The position numbers and the translations under genes are program-made. A stretch of 64,000 nucleotides of DNA, taken from positions 1,736,001 to 1,800,000 of the forward strand of contig NZ_JACBZM010000001.1 of the NCBI RefSeq assembly GCF_013408525.1. Direction: 5' to 3'. Numbering within the stretch: the first letter of the stretch is position 1; each line of letters starts with the position of its first letter. Shown here one piece after another: positions 34,184-43,593 of the stretch. The notes beneath the pieces were generated by a model, which saw nothing but the letters and a program-made list of their open reading frames with translations, had not been told where the DNA came from and ran no database searches. This DNA comes from Nocardioides aromaticivorans (GTDB lineage: Bacteria; Actinomycetota; Actinomycetes; Propionibacteriales; Nocardioidaceae).

Positions 34184-34738
34184 ATGGAGCAGCTCGGCCC
34201 CGACGAGCTCGACGAGCTGGCCTTGCGGGCCGCCGGCGGCGACCGCGACGCGCTGGAGGACCTGCTCGCCGCCATCCAGCCGCGGGTACGCCGCATCTGC
34301 GGGCGGATGCTGCTCCACCCGCAGGACGCCGAGGAGGCCACCCAGGACGCCCTCCTGCTGGTCGCCACCAAGATCGGCAGCTTCGCCGGCCGCAGCAGGT
34401 TCACCACCTGGCTGCACGCGGTCGCGTCCAACAGCGCCCGGTCGACGTACCGCACCCTCAAGCGGCGCTCGGCCGAGCACGCCGTCGACGACCTCCCCGT
34501 GCACGCCGACCCCCGCACCACCAGCGTGATCGCCGGCAGCAGGCTCGACCTGCTCGAGGCGCTCGAGGTGCTCGCCGCCAGCAACCCCGACCTCGTCGAG
34601 CCGCTCGTGCTGCGCGACGTGCAGGAGCTCGACTACAACGAGATCGCGCGCCTGCTCGACACCCCGCTCGGCACCATCAAGTCGCGGATCCACCACGCCC
34701 GGCAGGCGATCCGTCCGCTGCTGCGGGTCCACGACTGA
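34184..34738 (+). CDS. ECF RNA polymerase sigma factor
   Basis: A 184-residue ECF sigma factor. Region 2 covers about residues 20-90 (LLAAIQPRVRRIC... TWLHAVASNSAR) and region 4 about 125-180 with the HTH DYNEIARLLDTPLGTIKSRI. GGGAGGG lies before the ATG. No classical anti-sigma gene follows; the next gene is convergent and encodes a secreted protein. A kinase is divergent, so regulation by phosphorylation is possible, but this is only an inference. Confidence 0.9.
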   Translation: MEQLGPDELDELALRAAGGDRDALEDLLAAIQPRVRRICGRMLLHPQDAEEATQDALLLVATKIGSFAGRSRFTTWLHAVASNSARSTYRTLKRRSAEHAVDDLPVHADPRTTSVIAGSRLDLLEALEVLAASNPDLVEPLVLRDVQELDYNEIARLLDTPLGTIKSRIHHARQAIRPLLRVHD

Positions 34739-34759
34739 CGGCGTCCGGCCCCGGGCCGG

Positions 34760-35878
34760 TCAGCCGCGGGTGCCGAGCACGGCGGTGTCCGGCACGCGCT
34801 TGACGTCCTCGCACCTCGCCGCGCGCGTGTCGCACCGCTTGATCGTCGCGGCGAGGGTCCGGTCGTCCAGGGTCAGGGTGAAGACGGTCGTGTCGTCGGC
34901 CCAGGTGGCGCCGGCGAGCAGACCGGTCGGGTCGAACTCGCTCTCCTTCTCGCCGGTGGCCGGGTCGACGACCCGCACCCACGAGGGTCCCGGGCCGTCG
35001 CCCGTCGTACCGGTCAGGAGCAGGCGCTTCCCCGACGGCGACCACGGCTCGAGCGAGGCCGGTCCGACCTCGCACTCCTTCCACCACGACCCGGCGTCGT
35101 CGGACGCTCCGCCGGTGAGGCAGTCGCCGACCGGGGTCTCCGGCGCGTAGTCCGCGTTGCGGTAGGCCGCGACGGCCTGCGACCCGTCCGGCGACGTGAG
35201 CGGTACGTCGACGCCCCGCGGACCCCAGTCCTGGTGGGTCCAGCCGTCCTGCTCGGTCTCGACGAGGCGGGTGGAGTCGCCGGCGGTCCAGCCGGTCACC
35301 AGCCCGCCGGCGCCGATCGCGACACCGGGGAGGCTGTTCACGACGTCGATGAAGGGCGGCTCCTCACCCGGCCCGTCGATCACGTCGAGCGGCTCGGTGG
35401 TCCGGTCGGCGAAGGTCGCGACGCGCCAGCTGACGCCGTTGCCGAAGACCACCCGGTCGCGCTCGGCACTGATGTCCGGGTGCCCGCGCCACTCCCCGAT
35501 CCGCCACGCCTCGCCGCTCTCGGGGACGAAGGTGCCGGTGAAGATCGGGTCCCCGCTCGTGTCGGAGTCGACGTTGACGACGAGCCAGCCGCCGTCGACC
35601 TCGGCGAGGGAGGAGATCGTGCCGGAGGCGACCTGGGCCGGCACCGCCGCATTCCTCGCGCCGTCGTGGATGGCCCCGTCGGCGTAGTAGAGCGGGACCA
35701 GGTCGGTCGATCCCTTCGCCGACGGGCCGTCGTCGGTCGGCGTGGACCCCGGCTCGCTGGACCGGCCCGCCGGCGGGTCCTCGTCACCGGACCCGACCGT
35801 GCTCACGGCGAGCGTGATCCCGCCGGTCGTCCCGAGGACGGCGGCGGCGGCGAGCGACACGACGGCGGTGCGGTTCAT
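34760..35878 (-). CDS. Secreted beta-propeller-like protein, unknown function
   Basis: A 372-residue protein with an N-terminal signal/anchor (MNRTAVVSLAAAAVLGTTGG), a Pro/Ser/Asp-rich linker and a domain containing repeated units such as SPDGSQ, SPSGKRLLLTG and WADDTTVFTLTLDD, the pattern of WD40/TolB-type propellers. Cysteines near the C-terminus (RCDTRAARCEDV) may be disulphide-bonded. No lipobox is seen. It converges on the ECF sigma gene with a 21-bp gap. Confidence 0.75.
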   Translation of the reverse strand: MNRTAVVSLAAAAVLGTTGGITLAVSTVGSGDEDPPAGRSSEPGSTPTDDGPSAKGSTDLVPLYYADGAIHDGARNAAVPAQVASGTISSLAEVDGGWLVVNVDSDTSGDPIFTGTFVPESGEAWRIGEWRGHPDISAERDRVVFGNGVSWRVATFADRTTEPLDVIDGPGEEPPFIDVVNSLPGVAIGAGGLVTGWTAGDSTRLVETEQDGWTHQDWGPRGVDVPLTSPDGSQAVAAYRNADYAPETPVGDCLTGGASDDAGSWWKECEVGPASLEPWSPSGKRLLLTGTTGDGPGPSWVRVVDPATGEKESEFDPTGLLAGATWADDTTVFTLTLDDRTLAATIKRCDTRAARCEDVKRVPDTAVLGTRG

Positions 35879-35960
35879 GGCAGGACCCTTCCACGTTGAT
35901 CTTGCCCGGTGTGACGCAGGCGGACCCCCATTGGTTCTGGCCCGTTGGCCCCCGCCCCGA

Positions 35961-36611
35961 TCAGCCGCGCAGGAACTGCGGCGCCAGCCCGGCGCCCACG
36001 GCAGCGAGGTGCTCGACCAGCTCGTCGGCGCCGGCCTCGACCAGGCCGGAGCGCCACGCCAGCATCACCTCGACGAACCCGCCGATCCCGGTGAGCACGG
36101 CGACGCGGAAGCCGACCTCGTCGATGTCGTCGCGCAGGTAGGGCCGGGCGAGGTCGATCATCAGGGTCACGGCGAGCTGGATGGTCTCGCGGCGCCGCTG
36201 CTCGAGCACCGCGCTGCCGGCGTGGTCGCCGAAGACGATCTGGGCGCGCTGCGGCTCGTCGCCGATGTGGTGGACGACCGCGTGCAGGGCGGCGTGCAGC
36301 TGGTCGAGCGGGTCACCGTCCGCGTGGGGAGCGATCGCCGCGAGCATCATCGCGAGGGTCTCGTCGCGCATCTGGTCCCAGATGGTCGCGAGCAGGGCGT
36401 CGCGGTCGGCGAAGCTCTCGTAGAAGTAGCGGTCGGTCAGGGCCGCGCGGGCGCAGACCCCGCGCATGGTGACGGCGGCCCAGCCGCTCTCCTGCCAGAT
36501 CTCCAGGGCGGCGGCGACCAGCGCCTCACGACGCTCCGCGCGCCGCTGCTCGGCCGACTTCCCGCCGTACCGGCGACGGGGTGCGGGTGCCTCCGCCCGG
36601 ACTTCCTCCAC
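35961..36611 (-). CDS. TetR family regulator
   Basis: A 216-residue regulator. The HTH is at about residues 25-70 (ALEIWQESGWAAVTMRGVCARAALTDRYFYESFADRDALLATI), preceded by a basic Arg/Lys-rich stretch. The C-terminal half is a helical ligand domain. GTG 36611 is chosen from the start of TetR homology; the TTG/ATG options are weaker. It is divergent from the esterase-SDR-monooxygenase cluster across a 45-bp gap with a direct repeat, so it is the likely repressor of that cluster. Confidence 0.88.
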   Translation of the reverse strand: MEEVRAEAPAPRRRYGGKSAEQRRAERREALVAAALEIWQESGWAAVTMRGVCARAALTDRYFYESFADRDALLATIWDQMRDETLAMMLAAIAPHADGDPLDQLHAALHAVVHHIGDEPQRAQIVFGDHAGSAVLEQRRRETIQLAVTLMIDLARPYLRDDIDEVGFRVAVLTGIGGFVEVMLAWRSGLVEAGADELVEHLAAVGAGLAPQFLRG

Positions 36612-36621
36612 CCGAACATCT

Positions 36622-36670
36622 TGACGGCATGTGCCCTCAGAATGCAATGTGACGGCATGCGCCTTCAGAA
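36622..36670. promoter_or_regulatory. 28-bp-period direct repeat at TetR / esterase junction
   Basis: TGACGGCATGTGCCCTCAGAA (36622-36642, 21 nt) recurs as a 19-of-21 match at 36650-36670, a period of 28 bases. The second copy contains the esterase start codon. The position suits binding by the TetR protein, although TetR operators are normally palindromic. A recent small duplication is the alternative. Confidence 0.45.
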
Positions 36671-37679
36671 ACAGGGCCGACCGGGCAGCGTCGCCCGCGG
36701 CTCGGTCCGCAGCCGGATCGCCGCCGAGGCGACCTCCCGCACGCTGCGGCCGCTGACGACCCTGATCCCCGCCAACCGCCACGGCGTGCGCTTCTCCCGG
36801 CACCTCGTCGCCGGCAGCCTCGCCCTCTTCGGGCCCGCCCTCTGCGGCAGCCGCGTGGTCCGGGTCGCGCGGCCGGTCACCAGCGGGCCGACGCCCCGCG
36901 GCGAGTGGGTGCGCGGCCCCGGCGCCGAGCGCGAGGACGGCGTCGTCCTCTACGTCCACGGCAGCGCCTACACGATCTGCTCGGCCCGCACCCACCGCGG
37001 CATCACCACGCGCCTGTCCGCGAAGACCGGGCTGCCGGTCTTCGCCTGCGACTACCGGCTGGCGCCGAGCCACCGGTTCCCGGCAGCGGCCGACGACGTG
37101 CGGGCGGCGTACGACTGGCTGATCGGGGAGGGCCACGAGCCCGAGCGGATCGTGCTCGCCGGCGACTCCGCCGGCGGCCACCTCGCCGTCGACCTGGCGC
37201 TCGAGCTGATCCGGGAGGGCCGTACGCCGCCCGCCGCCCTCGTCGCCTTCTCGCCCGTCCTCGACCTCACCATGTCGCTGGCGGCCGCACGGGAGCGGAT
37301 GCGCCCCGACCCGATGATCTCCGCGGCCCGGGCCGCCCGGCTGCTCGACCTCTACATCGCCGGCCACTCGCCCGCCACGCCGCGGCTGCGCTTCTCCTTC
37401 GACGGCGCCGACCGGTTCCCGCCGACGCTGGTGCAGGCCGGCGCGCGCGAGATGCTCGCCGCCGACGCGATCGAGCTGGCGCGCGGGCTCGAATCCGCCG
37501 GCGCCAGCTGCCGCCTCGAGGTCTGGCCCGACCAGATGCACGTCTTCCAGGCCCTCTCCCGGGTCGTCCCGGAGGCCGACCGGGCGCTCGACGTGGCCGC
37601 CGGCTTCATCGACGAGCAGCTCGAGGTCCAGCGCCGCCGGGCCGCGCTCGCCCTCGTCCCCCCTGCCAAGGAGGCCTAG
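36657..37679 (+). CDS. Alpha/beta hydrolase, HSL-type esterase
   Basis: A 340-residue esterase related to mycobacterial LipR-type enzymes. The oxyanion motif is HGSAY rather than HGGGW, the nucleophile is in GDSAGGH, and His is in MHVFQ near the C-terminus. An N-terminal stretch of about 85 residues precedes the hydrolase core. ATG 36657 is used, but ATG 36642 is five codons upstream and no ribosome binding site favours either. It leads the cluster with SDR, diiron protein and monooxygenases. The substituted oxyanion loop could affect substrate choice. Confidence 0.85.
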   Translation: MRLQKQGRPGSVARGSVRSRIAAEATSRTLRPLTTLIPANRHGVRFSRHLVAGSLALFGPALCGSRVVRVARPVTSGPTPRGEWVRGPGAEREDGVVLYVHGSAYTICSARTHRGITTRLSAKTGLPVFACDYRLAPSHRFPAAADDVRAAYDWLIGEGHEPERIVLAGDSAGGHLAVDLALELIREGRTPPAALVAFSPVLDLTMSLAAARERMRPDPMISAARAARLLDLYIAGHSPATPRLRFSFDGADRFPPTLVQAGAREMLAADAIELARGLESAGASCRLEVWPDQMHVFQALSRVVPEADRALDVAAGFIDEQLEVQRRRAALALVPPAKEA

Positions 37680-37683
37680 TGGC

Positions 37684-37828
37684 CGTGTCTCCCATTCCCC
37701 GGCGGCGCCCAGCACGCGCGCTGGCGGCGTTGCCGACGCTCGACGTGCGCCCAGCATGCCTTCGCGCCGGCGCCTTGCCATCGCACGCACCGGACGACCT
37801 GACCATCCACCGAGGAATGGGAGACACG
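37684..37828. repeat. 145-bp segment with 15-bp terminal inverted repeats
   Basis: CGTGTCTCCCATTCC (37684-37698) is the exact reverse complement of GGAATGGGAGACACG (37814-37828). The segment fills the gap between the esterase and SDR genes of one operon. Its interior has no convincing gene. It may be a miniature inverted-repeat element or an mRNA structure that separates expression levels of the two genes. Confidence 0.6.
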
Positions 37829-37833
37829 ACCTC

Positions 37834-38670
37834 ATGACCCGACGCACGAAGCACGCCGACGCGGTCGTCACCGGTGCGGGCAGCGGGATCGGCCGCGCCT
37901 TCGCCCGCGAGCTGGCCCGCCGCGGCGGCCGGGTGGTCTGCGCGGACCTCGACGAGACGGCGGCCAAGGAGACCGTCGCGGCGATCCAGGCGGCCGGCGG
38001 CGAGGCCCTCGCCGTCGCCTGCGACGTCGCCGACGTCGCGCAGGTCCAGGCGCTCCACGACACCGCGGTCGACTGGCTCGACCGCGCACCCCGCCTGGTC
38101 GTCAACAACGCCGGCATCGGTGCCGGCGGCAAGGTCATCGGCGAGGCCCCGCTCTCCGACTGGCAGCGCACCCTGGGCGTCAACCTCTGGGGCGTCATCA
38201 ACGGCTGCCACGTGTTCGTCCCGACCCTGCGCCAGGCCGGCCGTGGCGGCGGCGTCATCAATGTCGCCTCCGCGGCCGGCTTCACGGCGGCGCCACGGAT
38301 GGCCGCCTACAACGTCAGCAAGGCCGGTGTCGTCAGCCTCTCCGAGACCCTCGCCGCCGAGCTCGCCGGCACCGGCATCGCCGTCACCGTGCTCTGCCCG
38401 ACCTTCGTGCGGACCAACATCTTCGACGGCGAGCTGATCGACCCCGGCGCCGCCGGCATGGCCCGCCGCATCGCCCGGATCGCCGGCTTCTCGGCCGACC
38501 GGGTCGCCCGCACGACGCTCGACGCCCACGACAAGGGCCGCCTGTACGTCGTACCCCAGCTCGACGCGCAGCTCCTCTGGCGCACCAAGCGCCTGCTGCC
38601 CGCCCCCTACACCCGCGCGGCCGGACTGCTCGGCCGCTTCGTCCCCGACGAGGAAGGTGCCTCCCGATGA
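37834..38670 (+). CDS. Short-chain dehydrogenase/reductase (SadH-like)
   Basis: A 278-residue SDR: TGAGSGIG near residue 15, NNAGIG, VASAAG and YNVSK. An Asp (CADLDE) after the second strand suggests NAD preference. In composition the operon resembles the M. tuberculosis mymA operon, in which LipR, SadH and a flavin monooxygenase are adjacent. The ATG is preceded by the right arm of the inverted repeat. Its stop overlaps the next ATG (ATGA), so the diiron protein is coupled. Confidence 0.88.
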   Translation: MTRRTKHADAVVTGAGSGIGRAFARELARRGGRVVCADLDETAAKETVAAIQAAGGEALAVACDVADVAQVQALHDTAVDWLDRAPRLVVNNAGIGAGGKVIGEAPLSDWQRTLGVNLWGVINGCHVFVPTLRQAGRGGGVINVASAAGFTAAPRMAAYNVSKAGVVSLSETLAAELAGTGIAVTVLCPTFVRTNIFDGELIDPGAAGMARRIARIAGFSADRVARTTLDAHDKGRLYVVPQLDAQLLWRTKRLLPAPYTRAAGLLGRFVPDEEGASR

Positions 38671-39620
38671 CCACCACCGCCAGCGCGACCACCGGCTACG
38701 ACTTCGACGCGATGCTGCAGACCATCAAGGACAAGCAGTGGTCGCTCGCCGACATCGACTGGGACGCCCCCGGCGCCGAGCTCGTCACCGACGAGGTGCG
38801 GGCGAAGATGAAGCCCTTCATGGCCGACCTGGTCTGGATCGAGCACGTCGGCGCCCGCGGCTTCGCGTCGCTGGCGAAGAAGGCGCCGACGCCCACGATC
38901 AAGCGGATCTACGAGTACTTCCACGCCGAGGAGCAGAAGCACGCCAACGCCGAGCTCGCCCTGATGAAGCGGTGGGGCATGCTCGACGACGAGGGCAACC
39001 CGCCCGAGCCGAACATCAACGTCAAGCTCGCGATCAAGGTGCTCGACGACTACGGCGACACCCTGCCGCTCACCGGCCTGGCCACGCTGATCCCGCTGCT
39101 GGAGTGCGCCCTCGACGGCGCGCTCGTGAAGTTCCTGCTCGACGAGGTGCACGACCCGGTCTGCCACGAGGTGTTCCGGCACATCAACTCCGACGAGGCG
39201 CGGCACATCACCGTCGACTTCCAGGTGCTCGAGCTGATCGGCGCCGGCCCGCTGCACAAGCTCCTCATCGAGTCGCTGGCGCTGCTCTCGCCGCAGGTGA
39301 TCATCGGCCTCGTCGTCGTGTTCACGCCGCTGATCAACAAGATGCGCGACAACATCGTGGCGATGGGCCTGCCCGAGCAGAAGCTCTACAACGCGGTGAA
39401 GCGCTTCGCCACGATCGGCTCCCGGGGCGCGCACACGGCCCGGATCCCGGCGTACCACGTGCTCAAGGCGCAGGCCGCGATGGTGGTCGACCGCACGTCG
39501 CCGTACCACCGCCTGCTCGCCGACCCGATGGTCAAGCTGACCTCCTTCGTCCCGGCGAGGGTGCTCGGCAGGCCGCAGGCGTGGGTGGACGAGCTGACCC
39601 ACGAGCCGGTGGCGTCGTGA
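38667..39620 (+). CDS. Ferritin-like diiron protein
   Basis: A 317-residue helical protein with a full set of ExxH-type ligands for a diiron site: WIEH (about 57-60), HAEEQKH (about 88-94), LLEC (about 148) and DEARH (about 181-185). The order is typical of ferritin-like or AurF-like oxygenases rather than ferritins. A hydrophobic stretch (LLSPQVIIGLVVVFTPLI) may be a membrane-associated helix. It may act as an oxygenase or hydroxylase in the same pathway as the monooxygenases; no substrate can be assigned. Both ends are coupled by ATGA/GTGA overlaps. Confidence 0.75.
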   Translation: MTTTASATTGYDFDAMLQTIKDKQWSLADIDWDAPGAELVTDEVRAKMKPFMADLVWIEHVGARGFASLAKKAPTPTIKRIYEYFHAEEQKHANAELALMKRWGMLDDEGNPPEPNINVKLAIKVLDDYGDTLPLTGLATLIPLLECALDGALVKFLLDEVHDPVCHEVFRHINSDEARHITVDFQVLELIGAGPLHKLLIESLALLSPQVIIGLVVVFTPLINKMRDNIVAMGLPEQKLYNAVKRFATIGSRGAHTARIPAYHVLKAQAAMVVDRTSPYHRLLADPMVKLTSFVPARVLGRPQAWVDELTHEPVAS

Positions 39621-40123
39621 CGGCCGTGAGCACCCCGGCCACGCCCGCCAGCCGGTACGACGGCGAGCTGCTCCGCGGCGCCGAGTGGCGGGGGCGCGCG
39701 TTCACCGGTCGGTCGGTCGCCGTGATCGCGCCCGGGCGCGAGGCCGCGGTGATCGTGCCCGAGGTGGTCCGCACCGCCCGGGCCGTGAAGGTCTTCCAGG
39801 AGGAGCCGGACTGGCTGCTCCCGCTGCCCCTGCCGCTCCCCCGCGCGCTGGCCGTCCCCGCCGCGCGGCTCAACCTGCGGCTGCGGGTGCGCGACCCGTG
39901 GACCCGCCGCCTGCTCACCCCGGACGCCCGCTTCAACCGACACCGCCCGCGGGTCGACGGCCGCTACTACGCGGCCCTGCAGGAGCCCCACTGCACGCTG
40001 GTCCCGTGGCCGGTCTACGCGCTGGTCGCCGGCGGCATACGCAGCGCGGAGGGCATCGAGCACCACGTCGACTGCATCATCCTCGGCACCACCGCCGCCC
40101 ACCGAGAGGACCTCTTCGCATGA
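39617..40123 (+). CDS. Truncated, degenerate Baeyer-Villiger-type monooxygenase
   Basis: A 168-residue protein that aligns with the middle of class B monooxygenases, from the BVMO fingerprint onward. The fingerprint reads YDGELLRGAEW, so the conserved His is Arg, and the second Rossmann glycines are lost (IAPGREAAV instead of IGTGASAV). The FAD-binding N-terminus is absent. FNRHRPRVDGRYYAALQEPH still matches the family segment after the insertion domain. It is coupled on both sides (GTGA and ATGA overlaps), which argues that it is translated and retained. It may be a decaying copy or a structural partner of the next enzyme. Confidence 0.7.
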   Translation: MTAVSTPATPASRYDGELLRGAEWRGRAFTGRSVAVIAPGREAAVIVPEVVRTARAVKVFQEEPDWLLPLPLPLPRALAVPAARLNLRLRVRDPWTRRLLTPDARFNRHRPRVDGRYYAALQEPHCTLVPWPVYALVAGGIRSAEGIEHHVDCIILGTTAAHREDLFA

Positions 40124-41625
40124 CGCAGCCGTCCGGCCTGCTCGCCCGGCCCGACCACGAGGTCGTCATCATCGGCGGAGGCTTCTCCGGCATCGGGGCC
40201 GCGATCCTGCTGTCCCGCGCGGGCTTCGAGGACTACCTGCTGCTCGAGGCCGGCGACGGGCTCGGCGGCGCGTGGCACTGGAACACCTATCCCGGCGTCG
40301 CCGTCGACATCCCGTCCTTCAGCTACCAGTTCTCGTTCGAGCAGGTCGCCGGCTGGTCGCGGGTCTACGCGCCCGGCCGGGAGCTGAAGGCCTACGCCGA
40401 GCACTGCGTCGACAAGTACGACGTACGGCGGCGTACCCGCCTGCGGACGAGCGTCACCGCCGCCACCTTCGACGACGAGGCGCACCTGTGGCGGCTCGAC
40501 ACCTCCTCCGGGGAGAGCATCACGGCGCGGCACGTCGTCAGCGCGACCGGCGTCCTCACCCAGCCGAAGCTGCCCGACATCGACGGGCTCGCCGACTACA
40601 CCGGCACCGTCATGCACACGGCGCGCTGGGACCACTCGGTCGACCTGACGGGGCGGCGCATCGCGATCATCGGCACCGGCGCGTCCGCCGTACAGGCGAT
40701 CCCGCACCTGGCCCGGGCGGCCGAGCACCTCACCGTCTTCCAGCGCACGCCGATCTGGTGCCTGCCCAAGCCGGACGCCCCGCTGCCCGGTGTCGCGCGC
40801 GCGGCTCTGCGGCGGATCCCCGGCGCCAAGCGGGTCTCGCGGCTCGCGAGCCAGTCCTTCGTCGAGCTGACGTTCCCGGTCGCGGCCCACTTCGCCGGGC
40901 TGGTCCCGGTGGCCGCCGCCGGCGAGCGGCTCGGCCACGCCTATCTCCGCCAGGCCGTCCGCGACCCCGCGGTCCGCGAGCAGCTGACCCCTCGCTACGC
41001 GCTCGGCTGCAAGCGGCCGAGCTTCTCCAACTCCTACCTGCCGACCTTCAACCGCGACGACGTGACGCTGGAGACGACGGCGATCTCGGCGGTGACGCCG
41101 ACCGGCGTGCGGACCGTCGACGGTGCCGAGCACACCGCCGACGTGCTGATCCTCGCGACCGGCTTCAAGGTCTTCGAGAAGGGCAACATGCCGCCCTTCA
41201 CGGTGCGCGGCGCCGGGGGCCTCGACCTCGACAAGTGGTGGGAGGAGAACCGCTTCCAGGCCTACCAGGGCGTCTCGGTGCCGGGCTTCCCCAACTTCTT
41301 CACGATCCTCGGGCCCTACGGCTACAACGGGTCGTCGTACTTCAACCTGATCGAGACCCAGGGCACCCACATCGTCCGAGCCCTGCGCCGGGCCCGGAAG
41401 GTCGGCGCCACCCGCGTCGAGGTGACGCCCGAGGCGAACGCGGCGTACTTCGCCTCGGCGCTGGGACGGCGCAAGCACCAGGTCTTCTTCCAGGACTCCT
41501 GCGGGCTGGCCAACAGCTACTACTTCGACGACAACGGCGACGTGCCCTTCCGGGCGGCGACCACGCTCGAGACGATGTGGGCGGCACGGCGCTACCCGCT
41601 CGACGCCTACGCGTTCACGGGCTGA
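40120..41625 (+). CDS. Flavin-containing Baeyer-Villiger-type monooxygenase
   Basis: A 501-residue intact class B monooxygenase. GGGFSG (19-24) binds FAD, the fingerprint YTGTVMHTARW (160-170) matches the BVMO consensus with Tyr for Phe, IGTGASAV binds NADPH and ATGFK follows later. The GLGGAWHWNTYPGVAVD segment is characteristic. It is the last gene of the TetR-linked cluster and starts inside the stop of the degenerate monooxygenase. It converts a ketone to an ester that the esterase at the head of the operon could split. Confidence 0.92.
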   Translation: MTQPSGLLARPDHEVVIIGGGFSGIGAAILLSRAGFEDYLLLEAGDGLGGAWHWNTYPGVAVDIPSFSYQFSFEQVAGWSRVYAPGRELKAYAEHCVDKYDVRRRTRLRTSVTAATFDDEAHLWRLDTSSGESITARHVVSATGVLTQPKLPDIDGLADYTGTVMHTARWDHSVDLTGRRIAIIGTGASAVQAIPHLARAAEHLTVFQRTPIWCLPKPDAPLPGVARAALRRIPGAKRVSRLASQSFVELTFPVAAHFAGLVPVAAAGERLGHAYLRQAVRDPAVREQLTPRYALGCKRPSFSNSYLPTFNRDDVTLETTAISAVTPTGVRTVDGAEHTADVLILATGFKVFEKGNMPPFTVRGAGGLDLDKWWEENRFQAYQGVSVPGFPNFFTILGPYGYNGSSYFNLIETQGTHIVRALRRARKVGATRVEVTPEANAAYFASALGRRKHQVFFQDSCGLANSYYFDDNGDVPFRAATTLETMWAARRYPLDAYAFTG

Positions 41626-41650
41626 AGCGCGAGCTTCGGCCGGGTCTGCG

Positions 41651-41709
41651 GTTCAACTACCGAATTCGTCGCCGCGCCGTCGATTCTGCGTCAAATTCGG
41701 TAGTTGCGT
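41651..41709. repeat. Family B hairpin, copy 2
   Basis: CAACTACCGAATT and AATTCGGTAGTTG are perfect 13-bp inverted repeats, with a 47-bp core (CTACCG to CGGTAG) as in copies 1 and 3. It lies between convergent monooxygenase and ABC-F genes. Confidence 0.8.
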
Positions 41710-41736
41710 GACCAACCCGGAGCCGCCGACGGCCGG

Positions 41737-43365
<1,629 letters not shown>

Positions 43366-43389
43366 GACGAAGCCTTCGGACGAGACGAG

Positions 43390-43420
43390 GACTCGCCGGG
43401 CGGGGCCGCGGACGCGAGTC
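43390..43420 (-). promoter_or_regulatory. Hairpin between leader ORF and ABC-F gene
   Basis: On the transcript GACTCGC (from 43420) pairs with GCGAGTC (to 43390), a 7-bp stem around a GC-rich loop, 4 bases after the leader ORF stop. It may be part of an attenuator whose folding depends on ribosome position on the leader ORF. Confidence 0.5.
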
Positions 43421-43423
43421 GGG

Positions 43424-43441
43424 TCAGGCAGTCATCAGCAT
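43424..43441 (-). CDS. Five-codon leader ORF (MLMTA) of the ABC-F gene
   Basis: ATG-CTG-ATG-ACT-GCC-TGA lies 58 bases upstream of the ABC-F start. TAGGCT on the same strand ends 9 bases before its ATG, so it would be translated from the very 5' end of the transcript. Short leader peptides that sense stalled ribosomes are known upstream of ABC-F and Erm resistance genes. Its translation is inferred from position only. Confidence 0.5.
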   Translation of the reverse strand: MLMTA

Positions 43442-43450
43442 GATGGGACG

Positions 43451-43456
43451 AGCCTA
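43451..43456 (-). promoter_or_regulatory. -10 box of the ABC-F leader transcript
   Basis: TAGGCT on the minus strand, 9 bases before the leader ORF ATG and 86 bases before the ABC-F gene. Confidence 0.5.
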
Positions 43457-43491
43457 CGGGGGTGTCCCTGACGGGCGCGAGTGATTTACCG

Positions 43492-43592
43492 GGCGTCTCG
43501 TGACGGTCGCTGCGCGACCTCCTCGACGACCGGAGGACCTGCGCGACCTCCTCGACGACCGGAGGACCTGCGCCACTCCTCGACGACCGGAG
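43492..43592. repeat. Family D repeat, copy 1, with 29-bp tandem
   Basis: The first 40 bases (43492-43531) are identical to 48645-48684. From 43510 a 29-base unit beginning CTGCGCGACCTCCTCGACGA is repeated exactly twice, with a third degenerate copy at 43568. The block lies between the ABC-F leader and the SHOCT protein gene. Confidence 0.8.
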
Positions 43593-43593
43593 G

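Noticed and set aside
43510..43592. 29-bp tandem repeat considered as a CRISPR array
   Set aside because: Units are directly adjacent with no spacers, the third copy is degenerate and no cas gene is present. Part of the sequence recurs at 48645 as a dispersed repeat.
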